Shown here: positions 11,310-22,384 of the stretch, in pieces
How the letters are laid out: each line of letters begins with the position of its first letter
How positions within the stretch are numbered: position 1 is the stretch's first letter
Origin: Spisula solida
Taxonomy: Eukaryota > Mollusca > Bivalvia > Venerida > Mactridae
Length of the DNA: 64,000 bases
Reading direction: 5' to 3'
Assembly: GCA_947247005.1 (NCBI GenBank)
Contig: OX365955.1
Span: 20,813,322-20,877,321 of the forward strand
The notes under the pieces: generated by a model
What the model was told of the DNA's origin: nothing
Seen by the model: the letters and a program-made list of their open reading frames with translations, nothing else
Database searches by the model: none
Made by a program: the position numbers and the translations under genes

Positions 11310-12630
11310 CAAGAGCTGTCCACGAACAGCGCGCTCCACTTTTCGCAGTGCCATGCTAGGATAGTACAATTATTACATATTCAAACAAAATGCTTCATAA
11401 CAGCAGCATTACCCTCTGCTGTGTAGAGGTAACAGTGGGGCTTCTAAGTCGAAAAAGGGGGATAATTTGGACAAATTATGCGGGACCGCTACCTACTCAT
11501 GTGAAGCGGTCCTCTTGGTCATGAAGGTAAACAAATAAGCATTTCTTAGTCCAAAAGGGGGCATAATTTCAACAAAATGCTAAATAGTTATCTTCTCCTG
11601 TGTATGGGGTTGGGGTCATGATGGTGAACAAGTATGCAAAGTAGCAAAGCAATATTTCAATTCACTTTGAAGATATATAAAGGGGTTAAAAAACCTGTAC
11701 CTAAACTTTAACATTTCCAAGTCCAAAAGGGGGCATAATTTCAACAAAATGCTACCCACCCCTGTGTAGGGGTTTGGGTCATGATGAAGAACAAGTATGC
11801 ATAGCATTATGTGATGCACTTTGAAAATATTAGAGGTGAAAAAACCTGTACCTAAACTTTAACATTTGCACTAAGTTGAAAAAGGGGGCATAATTTCACC
11901 AAAATGCTTGATAGAGTTACCTACCCCTGTTTATGGGATGGGGTCATGATGGTGAACAAGTAAGCAAAGTAACAAAGCAATATGACGATGCACTTTGAAG
12001 ATATTAGAGGTTAAAAAACCCGTACCTAAACTTTAACATTTGCATTTCCAAGTCCAAAAGGGGGCATAATTTCAACAAAATGCTTGATAGAGTTACCTAC
12101 CCCTGTGTATGGGTTGGGGTCATGATGGTGAACAAGTATGTAAAGCAATATGTGAATGAACTTTGAAAATATTAGAGGTGAAAAAACCTGTACCTAAACT
12201 TTAACATTTGTACTAAGTCGAAAAAAGGGGGCATAATTTCACCAAAATGCTTAATAGAGTTACCTACCCCTGTGTATGGGTTGGCGTCATGATGGTGAAC
12301 AAGTATACAAAGTATCAATGCACTTATAATGAAGATATTAGAGGTTAAAAAACCCATACCTAAACTTTAACATTTGCACTATTTGCACTAAGTAGAAAAA
12401 GGGGGCATAATTTCAACAAAATGCCTGATAGAGTTACCTACTCCTGCATATGGGTTAGGGTCATGATGGCAAACAAGTAAGCAAAGTATGAAAGCAACAT
12501 CTCAAAGGACTTAGAGAATATAAGAGGTTAAAAAACCTGTACCTAAACTTTAACAAAAGTGTTACGCCGACGCCGATGCTCGGGTGTCTGCAATAGCTCC
12601 CCTTATTCTACGAATATAGGAGCTAAAAAT
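11310..12630 (+). mobile_element. Bivalve-type dispersed element with internal tandem units
   Basis: Begins with 'caagagctgtccacgaacag' and 'cgcgctccac' and ends with 'gctccccttattctacgaat' and 'aggagctaaaaa'. The two ends are loosely inverted relative to each other, as in non-coding elements widespread in bivalves. Between them lie about seven copies of a 150-185 bp unit. Each unit carries 'gggggcataatttcaacaaa', 'gggttggggtcatgatggtg' and 'aaaaacctgtacctaaactt'. Just before the right end is 'gccgacgccgatgctcgggt'. No coding capacity is visible. Family membership is from memory of the terminal motifs. Confidence 0.7.
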
Positions 12631-12774
12631 GTATAGCACAGATATGCGCAATACTACCTCTAGGTTACCAAACTGTTTACCTCTAGTTGGGTGAGACACA
12701 CTGAATAGTGCCACCTATGATCAATATACTATAAGAGTTATGTATAAGAATCAGTGTGTCTGTCAAATACTCAG

Positions 12775-13195
12775 GACTGGCCGTGGAAGCTCAGTTGGTA
12801 GTTAGCAGCACTAGACTATCTTAGCAAGCAGCACTAGACTATCATAGCAAGCAGCACTAGGCTATCATAGCAAGCAGCACTAGACTATCATAGCAAGCAG
12901 CACTAGACTATCATAGCAAGCAGCACTAGGCTATCATAGCAAGCAGCACTAGGCTATCATAGCAAGCAGCACTAGACTATCTTAGCAAGCAGCACTAGGC
13001 TATCATAGCAAGCAGCACTAGGCTATCATAGCAAGCAGCACTAGACTATCATAGCAAGCAGCACTAGGCTATCATAGCAAGCAGCACTAGACTATCTTAG
13101 CAAGCAGCACTAGACTATCATAGCAAGCAGCACTAGACTATCATAGCAAGCAGCACTAGACTATCAATCAGATGACCGTAGTTTGATTCAGTTTC
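12775..13195 (+). mobile_element. tRNA-derived SINE interrupted by tandem array
   Basis: The left part, 'ggaagctcagttggtag' at about 12785-12802, matches a Pol III A box. The right part, 'gatgaccgtagtttgattc' at about 13171-13189, matches a B box. 'cagcactagactatc', which normally lies between them in a tRNA-like head, is the seed of the array that separates them by about 380 bp. I infer a SINE head whose anticodon-arm region was amplified after insertion. Confidence 0.55.
12805..13164. repeat. 23-bp tandem array, about 15 copies
   Basis: Unit 'cactagactatcatagcaag' plus 'cag', with two main variants (actagactat/actaggctat and tcatagc/tcttagc). Variants are mixed along the array, as expected for unequal exchange. 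The unit length is not a multiple of three and no frame stays open. Confidence 0.95.
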
Positions 13196-14729
13196 AAGTT
13201 CATTTCTGATAGGAAAAACACAGTGAGCAACCTAAACAACACAAATAAGAATGCTTATGTGATATATAATATTAATAATGCAGGAAGCTATGCAAATATA
13301 ATGCAAACATCTTTGCAAGCTTCTATAATTGTCAAAAAAAAATGTAAGCCATTTAAGCTTGCAGCAATTAAGTCTGACAACATCATGTCTCGAATCAGAA
13401 TCATGAATAATTGTTACAATATGCTTTGTATGACGATGTACATTTCCGTGTATAATTAAGTCAAAATTAACTGATTCCAATCATTGTTAGACCGTAAGAT
13501 TTGCAATTTTAATTAGGATAATTAGGAACACTTCATAGCAGACATACATCATTGGTGTGGGATATATGTAAGTATTGCAAGCTTATTGTCATAATCTTGA
13601 ATAAGGTTAAGATTGCGTGATGCATGCAGGAAGTTTGCAGCACAAAGACAATCTGTAAGCTTAATTTCTTTATGGACTTTAAGGACAATCTTGTTCTAAA
13701 GTGAACAGCTAGCAAGCTTGTAGAAGCTTGTTTAAGAAATGCAGGACACTTTCGGAACTCAGTGTCTGTGAAATGTGATTCATGAAATAAGGAATCTTTC
13801 AAACTCTTTAAATGTCATCAAGGTATTGGGAAGTATTATAAACTGCTTCAAATATATTAAATTAATTGATTTTATGGAGACACTCACTGTCCTAAGCATG
13901 AAATCTGTTTCGTAACAGTATAGAAACAGATCTACACAATATGATGCACCGTTTGTTTCATAAAAATACCAATAATATGTCTATATAATATTGTAGTGCA
14001 AAGCCTAATTTTTTTTTTTAATATAGTACATCCTTTGATGTTTACGACCAAATTGAATGCTTTTCTTGTACAATACGTGTATCCAGTACTGATTATTAAT
14101 CTGGACAATGATAATGATTTCCCATGAGTTTAATGTTTTAATTAACACATACAACACGTATGCAAGGTCTCTTAGAAACCATCATGTGTTACCTTTGGTA
14201 ATTAATATACTCCAGGTAAGGCCAAAACAAACTGATTATGTGGCTCTAGTAACCAGACCGACCCGAATTATTTGGCCCGACCCTAAACATTTTCCGGAAC
14301 GATACAAAAACTACGGCATTGAGTGGTTCTAATATCAATTTTTATTATTTCTCACATACTGCCATTGATGATTCTTCCAGTTTTTGCAATGGCCTGTTCG
14401 GGGTCAGCGTCTGCTGGCTATTTCAAATAAATGCTCAAAATCAACAAAAATAATAAAATAATTTTACAAAAAATTGCATGTTTTTCCTACCTACCTACCC
14501 TAATTTTTTTCAACATGTTACCAGAACCACATAATTAGTTTGTTTTGGCTTAAGTCATAAGTAAATTAATTAATGATACGACTCTTGTCCTTAATTAAAA
14601 CATGGTCATAACTCCACTAGTATTTCACTAGGAATGGTACATGTTAAGTTTTAGGAACAACAATATATATTGAAACCATGGCAACAACAGGTACCAGTTC
14701 TTTAAATTCAAAGTAATATTTATTAATGT
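13196..14729. other. No recognised gene
   Basis: Mirror open frames at 13223-13459 (+) and 13232-13480 (-), and others at 13533-13802 and 14108-14332, have no exon borders and no recognisable protein content. AT-rich. Confidence 0.4.
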
Positions 14730-14930
14730 TAAACAATTTACTTTCGCGAATACTAACTTTTGCGTTTTGCTGATTGCAGCATATTCGCGACAACATATTT
14801 TCACGTTTTTAAGTTTCCTGCAATGTCCATATTAATGTTTTTAGCACTTTCACGGCCACTGAATTTTGCGAAATTCTACCGCTTGCAAACTCTGCGAAAT
14901 TAAATCGCGCGAAATAATTATACTGCATAA
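14730..14930. mobile_element. MITE, ACTGTAAACCA family, copy 1 (decayed ends)
   Basis: The interior shares 'tttactttcgcgaatactaa', 'cgtttttaagttt' and 'gcaatgtccatatta' with the copy at 44951..45159. Terminal bases are eroded ('gttaaacaat' left, 'tatactgcataatg' right). It is CpG-rich for this window ('tcgcgaa', 'tcgcgcgaaat'). Confidence 0.7.
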
Positions 14931-15230
14931 TGTCTCCAGGAGTTACACTTTTGTTCAGTTCATTAGTTCATTAGTTTTTTATTGAAAACTTTTTAGTGTA
15001 CCAAAATTTACCTATATGTTTTACACAACTATATAATTTCTAGTCTCATATCTTTATCACATACTGATGAACTGTTTTTTTCTTGATCATAATTATTTAT
15101 AACTAAAAGTTTGTGACAGAAAATAATGTTGCAATCCGCCCAACCATCAACCCTCCAAATTGGCAGATGCATTACCATTTTCTTATGTGATTAAGTATCA
15201 TATATCATTATGAATATAAGGATACAACTA

Positions 15231-15329
15231 ACATTAAGTGCATTAAATGCCTAACTTAATACGTATTACAAGCAATCAGACATTAAATGCATTAAATGCC
15301 TAACTTAATACGTATTACAAGAAATCAGT
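15231..15329. repeat. Two-copy direct repeat, period 49 bp
   Basis: 'cattaaatgcctaacttaat' followed by 'acgtattacaag' occurs at 15241 and 15290. Nothing coding. Confidence 0.85.
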
Positions 15330-15891
15330 GTATAAACATAAAAACGTCACAAAGAGGATTTATTGAATTAATTGATTTATTCAATGAATCTGAGACAGTG
15401 ATTATAGCAACAAGAGCAGATGATCCTTAGAGAAATGATTTATTACCCAGCAGTGCAGTGACGATGTAAGACCTAGGTAGAAGAATTATTATGTTAGTTA
15501 AGTAATAAAGTAATAAATTATGCACCAACAAATCCGGCAAGGTACCAATAATACTTCTTACACAAACACATTTGCAAGTCCAATGGTCTTATAAAATAAG
15601 CTAAAATATTCAGCGAAATTCTTCTGTATAATATACCAATAAAGTCCAATTAAGGGACAAATACTTCAGAAATAACAAAACGAGTGTAATATTGAACAGC
15701 GTTAATATACAAATACCTTTAATCTTTAAAGGGACTTAATTTTCTAATATATTTTCGAAGACACATTCCATCTGATTTTATTTAAATGAATAATTTAAAG
15801 TTCTAATCAGTTATTTGTTTAATTATAAATATTATTTTTAAATACTGGTGACTGTGCAGACTGCATGCGCCATGGCTCTAGACAGGCATCT
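15330..15891. other. No recognised gene
   Basis: AT-rich with no open frame, array or element that I could support. Confidence 0.4.
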
Positions 15892-15963
15892 AGCTATAGC
15901 TCAGTTGGCAGAGCTACGGACCAATAATTATCGGGGATCAATGGTTTGATTCCGATATCAGGT
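15892..15963 (+). mobile_element. tRNA-like SINE head or tRNA pseudogene
   Basis: 'tagctcagttggcagagct' is a clear A box and 'ggtttgattcc' a clear B box, about 50 bases apart. The flanking 7-bp stem expected of an active tRNA cannot be drawn cleanly, and 'ccgatatcaggtggac' follows instead of a stem. I read it as a SINE head. A functional tRNA gene is unlikely. Confidence 0.5.
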
Positions 15964-16364
15964 GGACTTTTTCCTCCACAATTTACTTTAATAAAAAATG
16001 TACATGCATGTGCCCCCTTCCCCATTTGGTGGGGGCACAAAAAGGATTTAACCCTTTACTCCATGCGAACAAATTTTGGCACATTTTAAGCATAGTGGGA
16101 CAGTTTTAATGCTTTGTCATCACTCATGGTATCTGCACACTGTAGATAAGTCAGTGAGAATTACTAATCTGTAATGTAAAGCTACCATGTAATTATGTAC
16201 ATTTTGACAGGTCTAAAACAACTGCACTTTAAAGATGGCCGATCATCATGGTCAGCTATGGGTAATAGAATCTAAGGTTGCCCAATGTCATGCAAAACAT
16301 CCAGTTCATACAGTTGACACAAACGGATGCTGATGCCACTACAATATTTTCCGTTAAAAAAGCA

Positions 16365-17255
16365 ACTAGCTGTTTATATAATATGGTTATTAGTTGCACA
16401 GTTGCTACTAGTGGTTTATATGATATGGTTATTAATTACACTTGCTACTAGTTGTTATAATTATATCATGGTTATTAATTACACTTGCTACTAGTTGTTT
16501 ATATGATATGATTATTAATACTGTTGCTACTAGTTGTTATATATCATGGTTATTAATTACACTTGCTACTAGTTGTAATAATTATATCATGGTTATTAAT
16601 TACACTTGCTACTAGTTGTTTATATGATATGATTATTAATACTGTTGCTACTAGTTGTTAGATATCATGGTTATTAATTACACTTGCTACTAGTTGTTTA
16701 TATGATATGGTTATTAATACTGTTGCTACTAGTTGTTATATATCATGGTTATTAATTACACTTGCTACTAGTTGTTTATATCATGGTTATTAATTACACT
16801 TGCTACTAGTTGTTTATATCATGGTTATTAGTTACACTTGCTACTAGTTGTTATATATCATGGTTATTAATTACACTTGCTACTAGTTGTTTATATGATA
16901 TGGTTATTAATTACACTTGCTACTAGTTGTTATATATCATGGTTATTAATTACACTCAGTTGCAACTAGTTGTTTATCTGTTTATATAATATGGTTATTT
17001 ATTATACTTGCTACTAGTTGCTTATATAACATGGTTATTAATAACACTGTTGCAACTAGTTGTTTATATATCATGGTTATTAATTACACTCAGTTGCAAC
17101 TAGTTGTTTATATGATATGGTTATTAATTACACAGTTGCTACTAGTTGTTTATATAATGTGGTTATTTATTACACTTGGTACTAGTTTTCTATATGTATG
17201 GTTATTACTTACACTTGCTACTAGTTGTTCATATGATATGGTTATTAATTGCACT
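16365..17255. repeat. About 40-bp minisatellite
   Basis: Some twenty copies of a unit containing 'atggttattaattacacttg' and 'ctactagttgtttatat'. Lengths vary because of 'tgatatg', 'tatcatg' and 'cagttgcaac' variants. Local alternation of long and short forms suggests dimer-like amplification. The plus-strand open frame at 17031-17324 is an array product. Confidence 0.95.
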
Positions 17256-17695
17256 GTTTGTCACGGTACATTCTCCTTGCATAGAAGAATATTCCCGAAA
17301 AATATATGCAGCATGTTTATATAACAATGCGTCATGTAATCAAAGCATGCGTGGGCAATTCACAATGCATGCAAAACAGACTTATTGATTTGTAACAAAA
17401 GCACTTGTTTCATAATGTCTATTATAAGGTAATTCCATTGGGGAAACACTATCTTTTCAAAAATCAAGACATTTTAGTCAATGGATGCTCCCCGAAGAAC
17501 AAAATAGAATATGTGCATGTCACAAACATCCTTCAAATAGAAGATAATTAAATATAGCTTAATCAAGGTGCTGTGAACCAAGTAATAATGGCTTGATTTT
17601 CTCTTGAGCAATAAATGTTGTGGCCTTTTGAAAATTTGCAATTTATGGGCCTTAATTTAGTCACACCTTGCCTTAACAAGCGGTTGCTTGGACTA
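17256..17695. other. No recognised gene
   Basis: Spacer between two arrays with no exon-like structure. Confidence 0.4.
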
Positions 17696-17945
17696 GTCAA
17701 GTTTTGTCCGTGCAGGGAACACCCTGTGGAAAAACTAGTTTTGGATGAGAAGCCTTTTGGAAAACGTTTTGGCCGAGCAGGGAACAGTCTGTGAGAAAAA
17801 CGTTTTGGCCGAGCAGGGAACAACCTGTGAGAAAAACGTTTTGGCCCAGTAGGGAACAGTCTGTGAGAAAAACGTTTTGGCTTAGCAGGGAACAGTCTGT
17901 GAAAAAAACGTTTTGGCCGAGCAGGGAACAATCTGTGGGAAAAAT
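17696..17945. repeat. 36-bp minisatellite
   Basis: About six copies of a unit containing 'gaaaaacgttttggccgagc' and 'agggaacagtctgt'. The unit is twelve codons, so two minus-strand frames stay open at 17563-17931 and 17697-18026 (for example RLFPARPKRFSH repeats). They extend into non-repeat sequence without exon signals and are regarded as artefacts. Confidence 0.9.
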
Positions 17946-18428
17946 TGAGTGTTTATCATAGTTCATAATTCTAGGACTGTGAGGAAACATTGAACTGGCA
18001 TCAATCAAATAGACTGTTGTTGTCACTTGTAACTAACATTGCAATAAGCACCGCGTTAATGGGCCATATAAGACAAAATGACATTATAATATCAACTCAG
18101 GAATATCTTAATTCCGTCTACAAAGCATAAATAATAATCCTACGAGACAATAAATGTTGAAGTATCCAAATGGGCTATACCAACATCAGCTAAATGGTCT
18201 CTCCAACTTTGTTGTTATATAATGAACGCTATAAATACAGAATAAATGTAAGTATATATGAAATATTAATATGAATATTTCTATTATGTTGACAATATGA
18301 GATGTTTTTACACATGGAATGCAGACAAAACAAGTGGTAACATAGACCACTCAGACATGATGGTATGGTATTAGAATATAGGTGAATGATTACAATGGTG
18401 GCAATATTGAGTAAAATGGCAGTATTAA

Positions 18429-18637
18429 ACTGTAAACCAAGAAATTATTTTGCGCGATTTAATTTTGTGGAGTTCGAGAGAGGTAGAATTCCGCAAAATT
18501 AAGTCACCATGAATGTGCTAAAAACATTAATATGGACATTGAGTGAGCTTGAATAGGCGAATATTTGTAGTTGCGAATATGTCGACAATAAGCTAACTGC
18601 TAAAGTTAGTATTCGCTAAAGTAAATTGGTTTACAGT
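18429..18637. mobile_element. MITE, ACTGTAAACCA family, copy 2
   Basis: Ends are 'actgtaaacca' at 18429 and 'tggtttacagt' at 18637, an 11-bp perfect TIR. The interior is the reverse orientation of the copy at 44951..45159 ('ctaaaaacattaatatggac', 'agttagtattcgctaaag'). No coding capacity. Confidence 0.8.
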
Positions 18638-18814
18638 AACAGTCACATATTGAATAAGATAGCCCAAACTGTCACATCAGTTCCCAAGAGCTGTTTTGGT
18701 ACAAAACATATAATAATTTATTTTTGAGTAAACAAATTTCATTGTGACATTTACCTTTAGCCACTAACCTCAAATTTTTATAGGTAATGCAAAGCCCCCA
18801 ACTATTATAGTTAT

Positions 18815-20085
18815 ATTGTTGTTGCAATCTGTCTCTGTTTACATGGCAACTAAAGCATCATTCTGAAGGTATATTGTAGCTGTACCTGTCTGTTTACATG
18901 GCAACTAAGCACCATTCTAAAGGTAAATTGTTGTTGCAATCTGTCTCTGTTTACATGGCAACCAAAGCATCATTCTGAAGGTATACTGTAGCTGTACCTG
19001 TCTGTTTACATGGCAACTAAAGCACCATTTTGTCTGTTTACATGACAACTAAAGCACCATTCTGAAGGTATATTGTTGTTGGACCTGTCTGTTTACATGG
19101 CAATTAGAGCACCATACTAAAGGTATATTGTTGTTGCAATCTGTCTCTGTTTATGTGGCAACTAAAGCATCATTCTAATGGTATATTGTTGCTGTACCTG
19201 TCTGTTTACATGGCAATTAGAGCACCATTCTGAAGGTATATTGTTGTTGGACCTGTCTGTTTACATGGCAATTAGAGCACAATTCTAAAGGTATACTGTT
19301 GTTGCAATCTGTATCTGTTTACATGGCAACTAGAGCACTATTCTAAAGGTATATTGTTGTTGCAATCTGTCTCTGTTTACATGGCAACAAGAAGCACAAG
19401 TCTAAAGGTATTTTGTTGTTTGTACCAGTCTCTGAAGACATGACATCTTAAAGCACCTTTCTAAAAGTATATGTTTGTAGCCGTGTTTGTTGCATATGGA
19501 AAATAAAGCACCATTCTAAAGGTATATTGTTATTTGTACCAGTCTCAGATGACCTGACATCTCCAAGCACCATTCTAAAGGTATATTGTTGTATGTTCCA
19601 GTATTGTTGTTTGTTCCAGTCTCTGTTGACATGGCAACAAGGAGCACAAGTCTATAGGTATATTTTTGTTTGTACCAGTCTCTGTTGACATGGCAACAAG
19701 GAGCACAAGTCTAAAGGTATATTTTTGTTTGTACCAGTCTCTGTTGACATGGCAACAAGGAGCACAAGTCTAAAGGTATACTTGTGTTTGTACCAGTCTC
19801 TGTTGACATGGCAACAAGGAGCACAAGTATAAAGATTTATTTTTGCGTACCAGTCTCTGTTGACATGGCAACAAGGAACACAAGTCTAAAGGTATATTTT
19901 TGTTTTTACCAGGCTCAGATGACATAACATCTCAAAGCACCATTCTGAAGGTATATTTTTGTTAGTAGCTGTGTTTGTTGCATGTGGAAAATAAAGCACC
20001 ATTCTAAAGGTTTTTTGGTATTTGTACTTGTCTCTGTTGACATGGCAACAAGGAGCACAAGTCTACAGGTATATTGTTGTTAGAA
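18815..20085. repeat. About 60-bp tandem array
   Basis: About twenty diverged copies of a unit containing 'tctgtttacatggcaactaa', 'agcaccattctgaaggtata' and 'ttgttgt'. Left copies use 'tttacatggcaac' and central copies 'ttgacatggcaacaaggagc'. The variants 'cagatgac' and 'gcatatggaaaataaagcac' recur in blocks, which suggests duplication of multi-unit segments. Confidence 0.9.
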
Positions 20086-20477
20086 CTGCAGGAATGTCCT
20101 ACACATGTTGCATATTCTTGAGGATATAATTATATGTATATATACATAGTTGATGGACTCAAGTAAAAATGCAATTTTGCAGGGTTCCAAATATATGGTT
20201 TTCAAATTTAAAAAGACAGTCATAGGAAAGCCAAACAATAAGACATGGGATGGACATCTGATGGCAAAGTTCATCCTAACAATTTTTTTTGTTATATCAA
20301 TTGTGAATGAATTCATTCTAATATATGTATATATAAGTATGATGTTTTATTATATACCTAGCAATGTATTGTCACGAATACAGGCCAAATCGCGCAGTGG
20401 AATACAACGCGACAGATAGCATTTTCCGTATCATACATGTATTGTTTTCCTAATCCGTATCATGCATGTCTGACGTG
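20086..20477. other. No confident gene
   Basis: Mirror open frames lie at 20080-20316 (-) and 20150-20419 (+). The plus frame has an acceptor-like 'ttttgcag' before GSKYMVFKFKKTVIGKP but no good donor, so I do not call it an exon. Confidence 0.35.
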
Positions 20478-20587
20478 TTATATGCCGAACATATGCCAAC
20501 TTCAATGACGTCACGACGTAAACAATTGCCTTTTTATGAATGGGCGTCGCGTTATATGCCAAAAATATGCCGACGTTCATGACGTCA
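20478..20587. promoter_or_regulatory. Duplicated block with two TGACGTCA palindromes
   Basis: A segment of about 75 bp occurs twice. Each copy starts 'gttatatgcc', contains two 'atatgcc' motifs and ends with a CRE-type palindrome (20506-20513 and 20580-20587). It is CpG-rich compared with its surroundings. TGACGTCA is the consensus bound by CREB/ATF bZIP factors. Use as an enhancer or promoter is inference only. Confidence 0.35.
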
Positions 20588-20660
20588 ATGTATACACATC
20601 AAACGCAATTTAGCGTGTAAAAGCGCTTTTTCACTTTTGAAGGTATATAATAAAAGATTA

Positions 20661-20760
20661 TTACTGCAGTGGTGTTAATCCGTTAAGCCGTATTACCTCT
20701 CCTTGCTTGCGCCAAGCAACTCGAGGTTATACGGCCCAACGGATCAACACACTCCAGTGA
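20661..20760. other. Long imperfect hairpin
   Basis: The left arm 'gtgttaatccgttaagccgt' and 'attacctc' pairs with the right arm 'gaggttatacgg' and 'cccaacggatcaacac' at about 24 of 28 positions. Pairing extends outward through 'ttactgcagtg' and 'cactccagtga'. The loop holds a perfect inner stem, 'ttgctt'/'aagcaa'. A foldback-type transposable element end is the likeliest explanation. Confidence 0.75.
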
Positions 20761-21221
20761 TATTCCGTATATATCAATTGTAATCAATCTAACATGAAAT
20801 TCTGTGAAGTAATAACAACTTTACATACTTGTAGTAGTAATTGATGTTTATTTTATTTTGGAATATTTAATTTAAAAACCATCTATACTATAATTTCATG
20901 TAGTAGTAAATTGATTAATGTATATAGCCAGAAAACAATATTTTTCTCAGACATCTTGTAAGTGGTTCAAGGAAAAACATGAGGCACAAAAATAATTATA
21001 AGTTCAAAAAAATACTTATCCTTAATCATTTTGTTAAGCTTTACCAGGTGAAAACAATAGGTTTGTGATGGATGATGAATCATAGGTTAGCTGTTGGTTA
21101 TAATACAGGTAAAAAACAAGGAAATGAATCAATCCACCAAACATAGATAGTACAGCATCAATGGTGGGCTACAAATTGAATATAATGAAACTTGAATACC
21201 CCCTTTTAGAGCTCCATGCCT
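20761..21221. other. No recognised gene
   Basis: AT-rich spacer with nothing supportable. Confidence 0.4.
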
Positions 21222-21346
21222 AAGGTAGCTATAGCTCATTGGTACATAGTACTAGACAGTACTAGTAGAAGCTGACAGGGCAGACTGAGCTTTCCCAACT
21301 GTGTTGCCTCATGAAATAAAGTCGTTATTATTATTATTATTACAGA
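21222..21346 (+). mobile_element. Diverged SINE with ATT tail
   Basis: A decayed A-box-like 'tagctatagctcattggtac' lies at the left. The segment ends 'gaaataaagtcgttattatt' and then further ATT repeats, a typical SINE 3' tail. The B box is not clear. Confidence 0.45.
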
Positions 21347-21517
21347 TAGGGGTAGATGCAGGGTGTGATTACAAGGTTGGTCAAGTTTTCTGCTTCTACT
21401 AGTATGGCATTGGCTGTGGCCATATCCTCAACATGAAAGAAACTGTCTGATGCTTGTGGAGTAAGCTAATTAAGGTGAGGAAAGCAGGTTTGAACAAGAG
21501 AGTGCATACCATGCTAC

Positions 21518-22246
21518 CAGGCTTCGCGAAAACTTTAAAAACCTGTCAGTCATTCGGACTGACAGAACAAAAAAATTGTCAGTCCGAACGAACATTTGTC
21601 AGTCCGAAAAAATGCAGAGAGATGTATAGATAATGCATGTTCTTCTTAAATTATTCAGTGGTAAATTATTTAGAAATGCATTGTTAGCTTTAACACACAG
21701 TTAACAAGTGTTTTCAAATAGGCCTAATTAGATAGTTTGCCTTTTCACAATGGGCTCATTCAGCCCATTCAATGAGCATATATCAGACAGGACTTTCTGT
21801 CAAGAGAAATGTTATTTTCATTTTACCATTTAATATCAAACATCTTTAAACTAAATCACGTTTTTTCGTGTTAAAAAGCCCCCTCGGAAATCGTCAAAAT
21901 AAAAATATATTCAGAAAAAAAATCGTGAACATTCCGGAATCCGTACCGTGTACTACGGGTTTTATCCGCATCCAAAAAATAATCAGTTTTCGCGACCTTC
22001 ATTTCGCTGAATTATTTTACATGTTTGATGATTTCGGAGGGATATCTTATTGAATATCGACGAAGATTTACGAAAATACATTCGTGTTACATTCTTTACA
22101 ATAATCTTCAACTACGATGTGGGAATATTGCCGTCCAGACTTAAAATCTCCGTCGGACCAACGGTCTGACATTCAGTCAAATTTTGCCGGACCAAAGCGT
22201 TTTTTGTCGGTCAGGACCGACGGACCGACGGTTTTCGCGATGCCTG
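21518..22246. mobile_element. CAGGC-ended non-autonomous DNA transposon
   Basis: Terminal inverted repeats 'caggcttcgcgaaaac' and (right end inverted) 'caggcatcgcgaaaac' match at 15 of 16 positions. The sequence is flanked on both sides by 'tgctac' (21512-21517 and 22247-22252), a clean 6-bp target duplication. Subterminal DNA carries repeated 'gtcagtccga' or 'gtcggacc' motifs, including a perfect hairpin 'gtcagtcattcggactgac'. Such subterminal motifs are typical of hAT elements, but hAT duplications are usually 8 bp. No transposase frame is visible; the plus-strand 61-codon frame inside lacks recognisable motifs. Confidence 0.8.
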
Positions 22247-22384
22247 TGCTACACAGGTACCATACTGGTTAACTGTATAAGTCCCTGGTTGACCTAAGAT
22301 TGGAGTTTCAGGTGAAGTAGAATGTTTCAAACCAATGGGCAAGGTGAAACCTTGACATTCCCAATCACTGACATAGGTGAGAAT

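Noticed and set aside
15892..15963. Functional tRNA gene
   Set aside because: A and B boxes are present, but the acceptor stem does not pair cleanly; a SINE head fits better.
17563..18026. Arg/Pro/Phe-rich minus frames as a small protein
   Set aside because: They are products of the 36-bp array with short non-repeat tails and no exon signals.
20150..20419. Plus-strand exon GSKYMVFKFKKTVIGKP
   Set aside because: It has an acceptor-like border but no credible donor, and the opposite strand is equally open.
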